This document shows positions 43,699-52,565 of a DNA stretch of 64,000 nucleotides, in pieces. Source of the DNA: an uncultured Collinsella sp. GTDB lineage: Bacteria > Actinomycetota > Coriobacteriia > Coriobacteriales > Coriobacteriaceae. The position numbers and the translations under genes are program-made. Below the pieces are notes generated by a model. It had not been told where the DNA came from. It made no database searches and saw only the letters and a list, made by a program, of their open reading frames with translations. The stretch's first letter is position 1. The number at the start of each line of letters is the position of its first letter. The stretch is from contig CAKUGR010000001.1 in NCBI GenBank assembly GCA_934654775.1, forward strand, positions 124,001-188,000, read 5' to 3'.

Positions 43699-43728
43699 TT
43701 GACCCTTTTGAGCGAGATAGGGTATAAC
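43699..43728 (+). promoter_or_regulatory. Promoter of the glutamate-type ABC transporter operon
   Basis: TTGACC (43699-43704) and TATAAC (43723-43728) are separated by 18 bases and match sigma-70 boxes at 5/6 each. The start codon of the binding-protein gene is 44 bases downstream. Confidence 0.75.
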
Positions 43729-43771
43729 TCTACTCAACCGCTAGGGATTTTATTGAGAAAGGTGTTCTACC

Positions 43772-44767
43772 ATGAGCAAGAACCTCTCCCAGCAGGTCGT
43801 TCTCGACCGCCGCGGCTTTGTCGCCGCCACCTTCGCAACCGTCGCCGGCTTGGGTCTTGCCGGCTGCTCCGACACCAGCGCCGAGGCCGACAAGGGTTCC
43901 GCCGTCGGCTCTTCCAAGAGCTCCGACGACACAGAGGCTTCCACCACTCTCGACGCCAAGGCATTCGACAAGCTCGTCGACAACGGCCCCAAGGCCGATG
44001 ACGATGCCATCGCCGCTAGCACTTGGGCAACTGCCGTCAAGAACGCCGGCGTCTTTAAGATCGGTGGCGTTCAGACCTCCACGCTCTTCTCCCTCCTCAA
44101 CGAGAAGGATGGCAAGACCCGCGGCTTCGACGCCGGCATCGCACAGCTCCTGTCCAACTACATCCTGGGCGAGAACAAGGTCGAGATCACCCAAGTGACC
44201 TCCGACACGCGTGAGTCCGTGCTGCAGAACGGCCAGGTCGACGCCGTCTTCGCTACCTACACCATCACCGATGAGCGCAAGAAGCTCGTCTCCTTCGCCG
44301 GCCCCTACTACTACACGCAGCAGGCCATCCTGGTGCTCGCCGACAACGACGACATCAAGAGCGTCGACGACCTGGCAGACAAGAACGTCGCCGTCCAGTC
44401 CGGCTCCAACGGCCCCGCCATCCTGGAGGAGTTCGCTCCCAAGGCAAGCCAGCAGGAGTTCAAGACCGACGAGGAGGCCCGTCAGGCACTTCAGCAGGGT
44501 CGCGTTGACGCCTATGTCATCGACAACAACATGCAGCAGAGCGCCCTGGTCCGCGAGCCCGGCAAGTACAAGATTGCCGGCAAGCCCTTCGGCAACAAGG
44601 AGCCCTACGGCATCGGCCTGCCGCTCGATTCCGACGGCGTCGCCTTTGTCAACGACTTCCTCAAGAAGATCGAGGACGACGGCACCTGGACCGAGCTGTG
44701 GCAGATCTGCATCGGCGACCGCACGGGCGACACCAATGTTCCCGAGCTGCCCGAGATCGGCGCCTAG
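43772..44767 (+). CDS. Amino-acid ABC transporter substrate-binding lipoprotein, glutamate type
   Basis: This 331-residue lipoprotein has a basic start with RRGF, a hydrophobic stretch and the lipobox LGLAGC (Cys about 32). The RRGFVAATFATVAGLG segment resembles a twin-arginine signal, although the lipobox is the surer feature. A Ser/Asp-rich linker follows, then a SBP_bac_3 domain with FDAGIAQLLSNYILGENKVE, VFATYTITDERKKLVSFAGP and YTQQAILVLADN. The domain resembles GluB/GlnH-type glutamate or glutamine binders. The following genes encode two permeases and an ATPase. GAAAGG lies upstream of the ATG. An attenuator-like hairpin after this gene probably raises its level relative to the permeases. 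Confidence 0.9.
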   Translation: MSKNLSQQVVLDRRGFVAATFATVAGLGLAGCSDTSAEADKGSAVGSSKSSDDTEASTTLDAKAFDKLVDNGPKADDDAIAASTWATAVKNAGVFKIGGVQTSTLFSLLNEKDGKTRGFDAGIAQLLSNYILGENKVEITQVTSDTRESVLQNGQVDAVFATYTITDERKKLVSFAGPYYYTQQAILVLADNDDIKSVDDLADKNVAVQSGSNGPAILEEFAPKASQQEFKTDEEARQALQQGRVDAYVIDNNMQQSALVREPGKYKIAGKPFGNKEPYGIGLPLDSDGVAFVNDFLKKIEDDGTWTELWQICIGDRTGDTNVPELPEIGA

Positions 44768-44855
44768 GCAACGAGCCTAGTAACGGCCGCAACGAAACCA
44801 TATGGAAACGCGCGATACGCTTTATTGCGCTAAACTGTTTCCTCACTGAGTTGTC

Positions 44856-44885
44856 GGGGCTTCCGTACACACGGGAGCCCCTTTC
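44856..44885 (+). terminator. Intra-operon attenuator between the binding-protein and permease genes
   Basis: GGGGCTTCCG / CGGGAGCCCC with a six-base loop and one wobble is followed by TTTCCTT. It lies between the lipoprotein gene and the permease gene, 25 bases before the latter's start codon. Partial read-through is the usual way to make excess binding protein. Confidence 0.7.
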
Positions 44886-44905
44886 CTTATCGGCGGGAGG
44901 TCCGC

Positions 44906-45565
44906 ATGAGTCTCTCCGAGCTCTGGTCGCTCTATGGCCAGAATTATATCGACGCGCTGCTAGCAACCTGGGGCATGACGCTTGAGTCGTTTGCCATCGC
45001 CATGGTGCTGGCCGTCGCCGTCACCGTGATGCGCGTGTCGCCGCTCAAGCCGCTGCGCGTCTTTGGTGACCTGTACGTGCAGGTCTTCCGTAACATCCCC
45101 GGCATCGCGCTGCTCATCATCGTCGTCTACGCGCTGCCGCCGCTCAAGATCGTTCTGCCCTACCGCACCTGCGTTATCGTCGCCACGGTCCTTTTGGGCT
45201 CGGCCTTTGGCTCCGAGAACTTTATGAGCGGCATCAACACCGTCGGCGTCGGTCAGGTCGAAGCCGCACGTTCGCTCGGCATGAGCTTTAACCGCATCCT
45301 CGCCAAGATCGTGATTCCGCAGGCGCTGCGTTCGAGCGTGCTGCCCATGACCAACCTCTTTATCGCCGTCATGCTCACCACCGCGCTCGGCAGTCAGGTG
45401 CCACTTAAGCCGCAAGAGCTCACCGGCGTGGTGAGCTACATCAACACGCGCTCGCTTGGCGGCGTCGCCGCGTTCTTTATCTCGGCGCTCGGCTACCTGG
45501 GCACGGCCTTTGTGGTGAGCCACATTGGCAACTACATCGATAAGAAGGTGAGGATCCTCCGATGA
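44906..45565 (+). CDS. Amino-acid ABC transporter permease, first subunit (GluC-like)
   Basis: This 219-residue polar amino acid permease (HEAT family) starts MSLSELWSLYGQNYIDALLA. It has about five membrane segments and the EAA-loop motif EAARSLGMSFNRILAKIVIPQALRS that contacts the ATPase. It forms the membrane channel as a heterodimer with the next gene product. GGCGGGAGGTCCGC is a strong ribosome binding site. Its last four bases overlap the start of the second permease gene, so the two are translationally coupled. Confidence 0.92.
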   Translation: MSLSELWSLYGQNYIDALLATWGMTLESFAIAMVLAVAVTVMRVSPLKPLRVFGDLYVQVFRNIPGIALLIIVVYALPPLKIVLPYRTCVIVATVLLGSAFGSENFMSGINTVGVGQVEAARSLGMSFNRILAKIVIPQALRSSVLPMTNLFIAVMLTTALGSQVPLKPQELTGVVSYINTRSLGGVAAFFISALGYLGTAFVVSHIGNYIDKKVRILR

Positions 45566-46395
45566 GCAAGCATTCCTCCCCTGCACTTACCATGCGCGAT
45601 GCGCTCTACGAGGCTCCCGGCCCCAAGATGCGCGCCAAGATTCGCGTCGGCACCGCCATCTCACTTGTTGCCGTGGCCGCGCTCATCGCTCTGGTACTGC
45701 AGCGCTTTTACGTGACCGGCCAGCTTTCGGTCCATTACTGGTACTTCTTTACGCACCTCACCACCTGGAAGTTCTTGCTTGCCGGCTTTGAGGGCACCGT
45801 TAAGGTCGCACTCACCGCCGGTGCCATCGCGCTGGCACTGGGCTTAGCCCTCATGCTCGGCCGCACGAGCGGCATCAAGCCGTTGCAGCTGGTCTGCCGC
45901 GTGCTCACCGATTTCTTCCGTGGCGTGCCGAGCCTGCTGTTCATCTACTTCTTCTTTTTGGTGCTGCCCCAGTACAAGATTGCACTGCCGTCGTTTTGGA
46001 TGCTCACGCTTCCCGTCGCGCTCGCTGCGGCCGGCGTACTGGCCGAGATCTTCCGTGCCGGCGTCAACGCCGTGCCGCGCGGTCAGGTCGAGGCCGCCCA
46101 GGCACTCGGTCTCTCCAAGGCTAAAATCACCTTTAAAATCGTTTTGCCGCAGGCGATTCGCTTTATCATTCCGTCGTTGATTTCGCAGCTCGTGGTCGTA
46201 GTCAAAGACACCACCGTCGCCTACGTGGTGAGCTACCCCGACCTCATGCAAAATGCCCGCGTGCTCATTACCAACTACGACGCGCTCGTGTCGGTCTACC
46301 TGGTGATTGCGGTCATCTACATCCTCATCAACGTCGCGATCAACAAGGCCGCCATCTATGTTTCGCACAAGACCGGCGCGACCATCATCCGCTAA
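45562..46395 (+). CDS. Amino-acid ABC transporter permease, second subunit (GluD-like)
   Basis: This 277-residue permease has an N-terminal hydrophilic lead (MSKHSSPALTMRDALYEAPG), a longer first periplasmic region than its partner, and the EAA-loop EAAQALGLSKAKITFKIVLPQ. The membrane part contains LTDFFRGVPSLLFIYFFFLV. It overlaps the first permease gene by four bases (ATGA) and precedes the ATPase gene by 36 bases. The GluC/GluD arrangement and lengths match actinobacterial glutamate uptake systems (gluABCD), although glutamine or other acidic amino acids are equally possible substrates. Confidence 0.92.
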   Translation: MSKHSSPALTMRDALYEAPGPKMRAKIRVGTAISLVAVAALIALVLQRFYVTGQLSVHYWYFFTHLTTWKFLLAGFEGTVKVALTAGAIALALGLALMLGRTSGIKPLQLVCRVLTDFFRGVPSLLFIYFFFLVLPQYKIALPSFWMLTLPVALAAAGVLAEIFRAGVNAVPRGQVEAAQALGLSKAKITFKIVLPQAIRFIIPSLISQLVVVVKDTTVAYVVSYPDLMQNARVLITNYDALVSVYLVIAVIYILINVAINKAAIYVSHKTGATIIR

Positions 46396-46431
46396 CGATT
46401 TACTATTTCGAGTCATAAGGAGCCGAGCACC

Positions 46432-47196
<765 letters not shown>

Positions 47197-47250
47197 CCAG
47201 CTGCGCGCTCGCCCGCTTGCCATGACCATCCGGATTCGAAAGTTACACCT

Positions 47251-48060
47251 ATGATCGGAACTCGCACTTCATCGTCCTACACCCCGCATGTCGACGTCGC
47301 CCCCGCCGACCGCCCGCTTATCCTCGTCGCGCCGCGCTGGGAAGAAGCGAAGCCGTTTTTGAGCGAGACGCTCTCCCCCAACGAGGAGATCGCCAGCGTC
47401 TTTGTCGACGCCATCCTTGCCGCCGGCGGCCTGCCGCTGCAGATGTCCATTACCGATGACATCGAGGTCATCCGCCATTATGTCGACATCGCCGACGGCA
47501 TCACCATCCCCGGAGGCCCGGACGTCAACCCCAAGCGCTGGGGCGACGAGCGCCCTTACGACCCCACGCTGTGCTGCGAGATCCGCGATCGCTTTGAGTT
47601 CAAGCTGGTCAACGAGGTGCTCCGCGCCAAAAAACCGCTCTTTACCACCTGCCGCGGCACGCAGCTGTTAAACGTCGCCACCGGCGGCACCCTGTGCATG
47701 GACGTGCCGAGCCTGGGCGCGCGTGAGGGCCGCACGCAGTGGCGTCACACCCATGTGCTTAACGACCCTGTGCATCCCGTCGAGGTCGTACCGGGTTCAC
47801 TGCTGGAGCGCGCGCTCGGCGGGCACAAGCTCATCCAGACCAACTCGGCGCACCATTGCTGCGTCGATCGTCTGGGCAAGCATACGCGCCTGGTCGCCCA
47901 GGCAACCGACGGCGTGCCCGAGTGCATCGAGGTCGAGGGCCAGCCCTTCTGCCTGGGCGTGCAATGGCACCCCGAGTACACCTGGCAGACGCTCGAGACC
48001 GACTTTAACCTGTGGAAGTCGTTTGTCGAGGCAGCGGCTCAGGTTAAGCAGGCCCGTTAG
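47251..48060 (+). CDS. Gamma-glutamyl-gamma-aminobutyrate hydrolase family protein (peptidase C26)
   Basis: This 269-residue class I glutamine-amidotransferase-like hydrolase of the PuuD/C26 group has the nucleophile Cys in FTTCRGTQLLNVATGG and the catalytic His/Glu in GVQWHPEYTWQ. An early IPGGPDVNPKRWGDE motif is also typical. Family members cleave gamma-glutamyl bonds, for example in gamma-glutamyl-GABA, releasing glutamate. It is 54 bases after the ATPase gene and before a strong terminator, so it belongs to the uptake operon. That suggests that the imported compound may be a gamma-glutamyl conjugate, or that glutamate is its product. The start at ATG 47251 has a poor ribosome binding site. 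Confidence 0.9.
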   Translation: MIGTRTSSSYTPHVDVAPADRPLILVAPRWEEAKPFLSETLSPNEEIASVFVDAILAAGGLPLQMSITDDIEVIRHYVDIADGITIPGGPDVNPKRWGDERPYDPTLCCEIRDRFEFKLVNEVLRAKKPLFTTCRGTQLLNVATGGTLCMDVPSLGAREGRTQWRHTHVLNDPVHPVEVVPGSLLERALGGHKLIQTNSAHHCCVDRLGKHTRLVAQATDGVPECIEVEGQPFCLGVQWHPEYTWQTLETDFNLWKSFVEAAAQVKQAR

Positions 48061-48083
48061 TTTACGAACACCGCAACAAATAA

Positions 48084-48124
48084 GGGCGCCCCGCCAACCA
48101 CATGGTCCGGCGGGGCGCCCTTTT
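48084..48124 (+). terminator. Rho-independent terminator of the uptake operon
   Basis: A perfect 12-bp stem GGGCGCCCCGCC / GGCGGGGCGCCC is followed by TTTT. Confidence 0.93.
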
Positions 48125-48171
48125 GTATCCACATCAACGGCCTTGGCACAAAGCCCAAAGCTCGCAGGTTC

Positions 48172-48528
48172 TTACTCGGCCGCCTCGCGCAGGGCCGACA
48201 TCGTTGCCGCATACTGCTGCCGTAGCGCATGTATCCCATCACGGGCGCCGTCAACGGTATCCGCATCGCGCAACGCCTCGGTCACCGCAACCGCCGGCTC
48301 ATACAGATTGTCGAACCCCAGGTTCTGGCTCACGCCCTTGAGCGTATGCACGGCCATAAACGCACTCTCGGCGTCTCCTGCCGCCATAGCGGCCTCGAAC
48401 TTGTCCATGCTCTCGTCATCCAGGAACTTAAGGGCAAAGCGGGCGAGCATCTCCTCACCCATCAGCCGAACGGATGCGCCATCGTAATCGGCGCCGATCT
48501 TCTCATACGCTTCACGCATGGAAATCAT
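48172..48528 (-). CDS. Histidine phosphotransfer (HPt) domain protein
   Basis: This 118-residue single-domain HPt protein has the phospho-accepting histidine in AVHTLKGVSQNLGF (consensus AHxLKG). It starts MISMREAYEKIGADYDGASV, with AAGGAGTTTCATTCC upstream. HPt proteins pass phosphate between histidine kinase receiver domains and response regulators. It lies 23 bases downstream of the GGDEF-REC-HD-GYP regulator gene and is probably co-transcribed. The receiver domain of that regulator is a natural partner. No histidine kinase is encoded in the window. Confidence 0.92.
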   Translation of the reverse strand: MISMREAYEKIGADYDGASVRLMGEEMLARFALKFLDDESMDKFEAAMAAGDAESAFMAVHTLKGVSQNLGFDNLYEPAVAVTEALRDADTVDGARDGIHALRQQYAATMSALREAAE

Positions 48529-48551
48529 GGAATGAAACTCCTTCGATCAAA

Positions 48552-50432
48552 CTAAATCGTGGGAAACGCGACGACGTCGGCAGGGCGCGCCAGCGTTTCG
48601 GCAATACGATCCTGAACCTCGAGCAGGCAGTCGAGCAGTAGCGGGTTAAACTCACCGCACTTGCCGTCCAGAATCATCTGAATCGCTTCCTGGTGCGGGA
48701 TGGCATCCTTGTACACGCGCACGCTCGTGAGCGCATCGTATACGTCGGCCACCGAGACCACCTGCGCGGCAATGGGAATGTCGTCGCCCTTAAGGCCGTC
48801 GGGATAGCCCTTGCCGTCCCAACGCTCGTGGTGCCAGCGCGCGATCTGGTATGCGTACTCCAACAAGGAATTGCCGGCATGCTGACGGCCCAACTCAAGC
48901 AGCATATCTGCGCCGAGGGTGGTGTGGGTCTTCATGATCTCGAACTCCTCGGACGTCAGGCGTCCGGGCTTGTTGAGAATCGCATCGTCGATCGACATCT
49001 TGCCGATATCGTGCAGCGCCGAGGCCATGGCGATCGTGGAACGCTGCTCGTTGTCGAGCGGGAACTTGTCGCTGCGATGCACCAGGCAGCCCAGCAACAG
49101 CTCGGTCAGCTTTTCGATATGCGTGACGTGCAGGCCACTCTCGCCGTTACGAAGCTCCATGACGCCGGCCATGATATCGATGAGCATGCGGCTGTTCTTA
49201 ACGCGCGCGTTGTATTGCTGAGACAGCAGGTTTGTCAGGCGACGCTGCTTGGCATACAGGCGGATGGTGTTACTCACGCGACGGCGCACGACGCGCGCAT
49301 CAAATGGGCGGTTGATGTAGTCCGAAGCGCCCAACTCGTAGGCGCGCAGCACCACGTCGTCGGAATCTTCACTCGAGATCATGATGACGGGCAGGTTATC
49401 GGCGACAGACCGGTGCGACAGGTCGGCTAGTACCTCAAAGCCGCTCATGCCCGGCATGACAATATCGAGCAGCACAAGCGACAGCTCATTACCATAACGG
49501 TCGACCATATCGAGCGCCGCGCGGCCGTTGTCAGCCTCCAGGACGTGATACTCGCCCTTGAGCATCTCGTTGAGGATGACACGGTTCATCTCGGAGTCAT
49601 CGACAATAAGGATCGAGGGCTTTTGGCTTTGGAAAGTCGCGATTGCGTCGTTGTCGGTCACGACCGTACCGGGCTTTGCCTTGGCGTGGCTCAAAAGCTG
49701 AACCGCGCGGCTTACGCCTTCATCGACCGTCTCGCCGTTAATGCGAACGCCGCCCACACACGCCGACAAGCTGACGTGTTCATGGCCCGGGACGATCGTG
49801 GCATGAACGGCATCGGATACATGGCGCAGGCGACGCGCAAAGTCATCGGAGGGGATATTGGGCATGACGGCCACGAACTTGTCGCAGCCAAGGCGCACAA
49901 GCTCGTCAGTCGAGCGAATGCTGCCGCGAATGGCCGCCGCCACAGCACCGAGCGCAAGGTCGCCGGCATGACGACCGCACGTATCGTTGAAGACCCTAAA
50001 ATCATCAAGGTCGACCATCGCAACGCCGGCATTCATGCGGGCGCTTCGGAGCTTTTCCTCGTAATATCGGCGATTGCGCACACTCGTCAGCACGTCGGTG
50101 TAGACAAGGTCCTCTTCTACAGCCTCTTGCTCATCGATCGGACGCACCATCAGCAGGACATGAGGCTCGCCCTCGACCTTCAGAGGGCGTAGACGGGCGC
50201 GGTACTCAGTACCATCATTGAGCAGCTGCTCCGATACGTCATCGGAACCCGCCAAGGCCTCAAGACTTGACTGACGCAGACAAGGACACCGATCACCGGC
50301 GAGCAGGCAGTTAGGCTCGCTCTTAATCTGATCGGCCGACAGCAAACGCACCACGGGGTAGGTCTTCGCGACACGGGCGACCTCGGCGGCAGCCTCCTCG
50401 TCGGTTAGATTGGCCTCGTGATTATTGAGCAT
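48552..50432 (-). CDS. GGDEF-REC-HD-GYP regulator with degenerate GGDEF
   Basis: This is a 626-residue multidomain protein. Residues 1-105 are PAS-like. A GGDEF domain (about 108-265) has LGCDKF in place of GGDEF, so cyclase activity is doubtful. A receiver domain (about 272-395) contains ILIVDDSEMN with acidic pocket and phospho-acceptor Asp in VLLDIVMPGMSG. The C-terminal HD-GYP domain (about 410-610) has ALHDIGKMSIDDAIL and HHERWDGKGYPDGLKG, both intact, and should hydrolyse cyclic di-GMP or a related dinucleotide. The domain order, with REC between GGDEF and HD-GYP, is uncommon. The adjacent HPt gene could deliver phosphate to the receiver domain. It heads the two-gene operon. Confidence 0.92.
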   Translation of the reverse strand: MLNNHEANLTDEEAAAEVARVAKTYPVVRLLSADQIKSEPNCLLAGDRCPCLRQSSLEALAGSDDVSEQLLNDGTEYRARLRPLKVEGEPHVLLMVRPIDEQEAVEEDLVYTDVLTSVRNRRYYEEKLRSARMNAGVAMVDLDDFRVFNDTCGRHAGDLALGAVAAAIRGSIRSTDELVRLGCDKFVAVMPNIPSDDFARRLRHVSDAVHATIVPGHEHVSLSACVGGVRINGETVDEGVSRAVQLLSHAKAKPGTVVTDNDAIATFQSQKPSILIVDDSEMNRVILNEMLKGEYHVLEADNGRAALDMVDRYGNELSLVLLDIVMPGMSGFEVLADLSHRSVADNLPVIMISSEDSDDVVLRAYELGASDYINRPFDARVVRRRVSNTIRLYAKQRRLTNLLSQQYNARVKNSRMLIDIMAGVMELRNGESGLHVTHIEKLTELLLGCLVHRSDKFPLDNEQRSTIAMASALHDIGKMSIDDAILNKPGRLTSEEFEIMKTHTTLGADMLLELGRQHAGNSLLEYAYQIARWHHERWDGKGYPDGLKGDDIPIAAQVVSVADVYDALTSVRVYKDAIPHQEAIQMILDGKCGEFNPLLLDCLLEVQDRIAETLARPADVVAFPTI

Positions 50433-50643
50433 ATGGGGCCCTTTCGATAGTTTCGGATGGTAGCGGTGGGTTCCAAATGCTACAAGGGTAACACCTTGTC
50501 GATGCAGGTAAGTACGTGAATGCTGCTACATTTTTATGAGTTGGCAGACGGCGCGATTGAAGCCGCAGACGTGAGGTTTTGAGCACATTTGTTAACACGG
50601 CCGAAACGTTTGCGAATGAAGCCTGCTTTGGCTATTGAGGATG

Positions 50644-51441
50644 CTAGAGCCCCAGGATGCCACGGACAGCCCGGGCAGCCGCTGCCGGGCGATCGCGCAG
50701 GCCGTTGTGCGCGCCGGGAACCATTACGAGTGGACAATCCAAAAGCTCAGCCGCCACCCTCGTGCCCGCCTCGCGGGGCGTGCCAATCGAGAGCTCGCCC
50801 AGGAGCACAGCGGCCACCGTTTTCGATGCGCGAACGCTATTCCAATCGGGAACGCAGGTCATAGTAATCCCGTATTCGTTTGCCATGAAACTGCGGCCGT
50901 TGCGCAGGGCATGCCTGGCTTCTGCCTCGGTTAACTTGGGGGCCTCGGGGTCCGAATCGCCGATGGCGCCCAGGAAGGCCCGTAATGCCCTGGAGACCTT
51001 TCCCGCGGCGATCATCTCGAGCAAAACCGGGGCCGCGCCCAGACCGGTACCCTCATCCGTCACGGCGGGTTCATGCAGAATCGCACGCGAGATTATGGCG
51101 GGGTTTGCACGGAGAAGCTCCAGGGTCACCAGCGTACCGGCACTGTGCGCGAGCACGTTTGCCGGAGCGCCAATATGCTCGATAACGGCTTGCAGGTCGG
51201 CGGCCTGGGCGGCGAGGTCGTAGCATCCGTCTACAGCGTCGCCGCTCTCGCCGCAACCGCGTCGGTCGTAGGCAATGACGCGGTAGTTACAGGCGAGCTC
51301 GCGGGCGATGGCGTCAAAAAAGACGCCGTCGACGCAGGCGCCGTGCACGCACACCAAGGCAGGTGCATCGGACAACACATCCGGGCGCGCATACTCGCGA
51401 CATGCAATCGTGGTGCCCTCATTCTCAACCGTAAAATCCAT
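50644..51441 (-). CDS. Alpha/beta hydrolase
   Basis: This is a 265-residue alpha/beta hydrolase. The oxyanion-hole segment is LVCVHGACVDGVFFD, and YDRRGCGESGDAVDG is the usual post-strand-4 motif. The nucleophile elbow is AHSAG (variant of GxSxG), with a likely acid in the cap-following region and catalytic His in VPGAHNGLRDRP. It is probably a small esterase or similar enzyme, and the substrate is unknown. Upstream, a 13-bp inverted repeat at 51461-51505 lies directly before the start codon. The 210-base gap beyond its stop codon, up to the regulator gene, shows no gene or strong hairpin. Confidence 0.88.
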   Translation of the reverse strand: MDFTVENEGTTIACREYARPDVLSDAPALVCVHGACVDGVFFDAIARELACNYRVIAYDRRGCGESGDAVDGCYDLAAQAADLQAVIEHIGAPANVLAHSAGTLVTLELLRANPAIISRAILHEPAVTDEGTGLGAAPVLLEMIAAGKVSRALRAFLGAIGDSDPEAPKLTEAEARHALRNGRSFMANEYGITMTCVPDWNSVRASKTVAAVLLGELSIGTPREAGTRVAAELLDCPLVMVPGAHNGLRDRPAAAARAVRGILGL

Positions 51442-51460
51442 ACTGTGTCCCCATCGTCAA

Positions 51461-51505
51461 TGGCACCAGACCGCGCCGAGGTGCGACTCGACCGGTCTGG
51501 TGCCA
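51461..51505. promoter_or_regulatory. Inverted repeat upstream of the alpha/beta hydrolase gene
   Basis: TGGCACCAGACCG and CGGTCTGGTGCCA are perfectly complementary across a 19-base centre. It starts 20 bases before the hydrolase ATG on the minus strand and so could be an operator or a 5' leader hairpin. Confidence 0.55.
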
Positions 51506-51566
51506 TGTTACGCATACTTAAATGCGTTTACTGTACCCGACTCGCGCCCTTTCATGACAGGGTTCT

Positions 51567-51688
51567 GGAAGTGCGGGGAAAAATCGAAAACCGGTAAGCA
51601 CAACTGGTTTTTTGTCAACAAAACCGCAGGCCACAGATGGCAAAAATGGTCGTCTTGTCGACAAATTCTCAGTTTTCCCCTCACTTCC
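51567..51688. repeat. MITE-like element, second full copy
   Basis: GGAAGTGCGGGGAAAA and TTTTCCCCTCACTTCC bound a 122-base non-coding segment (one mismatch in 16). The interior CTGGTTTTTTGTCAACAAAA plus CCGCAGG matches 27065-27091 in 24 of 27 positions. The rest of the gap 51442-51867 has no gene. Confidence 0.7.
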
Positions 51689-51867
51689 GAAATAAGGCTT
51701 TGCAAGACTTACGCCAGGCGGTCCCGTGGGCCAGAAACAGTGAGTTCAAAGCGCTGGATGGAATCATCGCTACCCCCTCTCGCAACAAATCCCGAATGTA
51801 TGGACCGATAGAAGGCAAAAAAGACCGGACAATCTTGCAAAAGACGTCCGGTCTATACGAAATCAAG

Positions 51868-52242
51868 TTATTGCGCCAGCACGATAGCCGTGGCCAGGTC
51901 CCGCTCGTTGGTAATGGAGACAAGCAACTCGGTTACATCAGCCTCGGCGAGCACCGACGCAAGTGGTCCCGCGAGCGTGATATGCGGTGCGCCGCTAACA
52001 TCTTCCAGTGTTTCAACGATCCGTAAGTCGAAGCCTTCGGTCGTAAGGCCTGCCAAAGCCTTGAACGCCGCCTCCTTGACGGCAAACTTGCCGGCGAGGA
52101 CTTGAGCCGTATCTTGCTTTAAGGCAGCCTGGGTACATTCGGCCTCGGTGAAGGTGCGGCGAACGAACGCCCCGTCCAAGTCGGAACAAAGTCGGCGCAT
52201 CTCCTCAATATCGACCGTATCGATCCCTATACCTTTGACCAT
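51868..52242 (-). CDS. acpS: Holo-[acyl-carrier-protein] synthase AcpS
   Basis: This 124-residue AcpS-type phosphopantetheinyl transferase starts MVKGIGIDTVDIEEM. The metal-binding Asp is in GIDTVDI, and FAVKEAAFKALAG carries the catalytic WAxKEA-like Glu/Lys. It activates acyl carrier proteins by transferring 4'-phosphopantetheine from CoA to a serine. The frame runs upstream to a TTG, but ATG 52242 fits the family best. The ribosome binding site is weak. It lies 323 bases downstream of the transporter gene of a cluster that includes an acyl carrier protein gene, so it may serve that ACP as well as fatty acid synthesis. Confidence 0.93.
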   Translation of the reverse strand: MVKGIGIDTVDIEEMRRLCSDLDGAFVRRTFTEAECTQAALKQDTAQVLAGKFAVKEAAFKALAGLTTEGFDLRIVETLEDVSGAPHITLAGPLASVLAEADVTELLVSITNERDLATAIVLAQ

Positions 52243-52565
52243 GTCGGGCCCATCTTTCAAAATCGAAACAACAGCGACGTTTCAGGATAATACCCCGCAC
52301 CCAAACCAAAGAACACCGCGCATATACGACCGCTCGCTGGCACGGACAAAGATGTCCCAATGGAGGGTGTCGAAGCAGGACAAACCCTTCGGCACCGTCC
52401 CGCACCTCATATCCCCAACGCCGTTGACGTGCGACTTTGCACCGAGCCGGCATCCGCGACCCGTGCTTCTGTCGCCCCCTTCTTCATGCAGTCGTACCTC
52501 ACCGAAGGGACGAGCCTTTGAAGCTTGGAAGGCGCGCTTTTGGCGATCCTTCTTGACGAAAATCT
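52243..52565. other. Gene-free gap between the MFS gene and acpS
   Basis: In 323 bases no open frame with a plausible start, no strong hairpin and no T-tract was found. A promoter for acpS may lie within it. Confidence 0.4.

Noticed and set aside
43502..43771. A riboswitch or T-box leader before the glutamate-type transporter operon
   Set aside because: The promoter lies only 44 bases before the start codon, leaving no room for an aptamer, and no T-box motif was seen.
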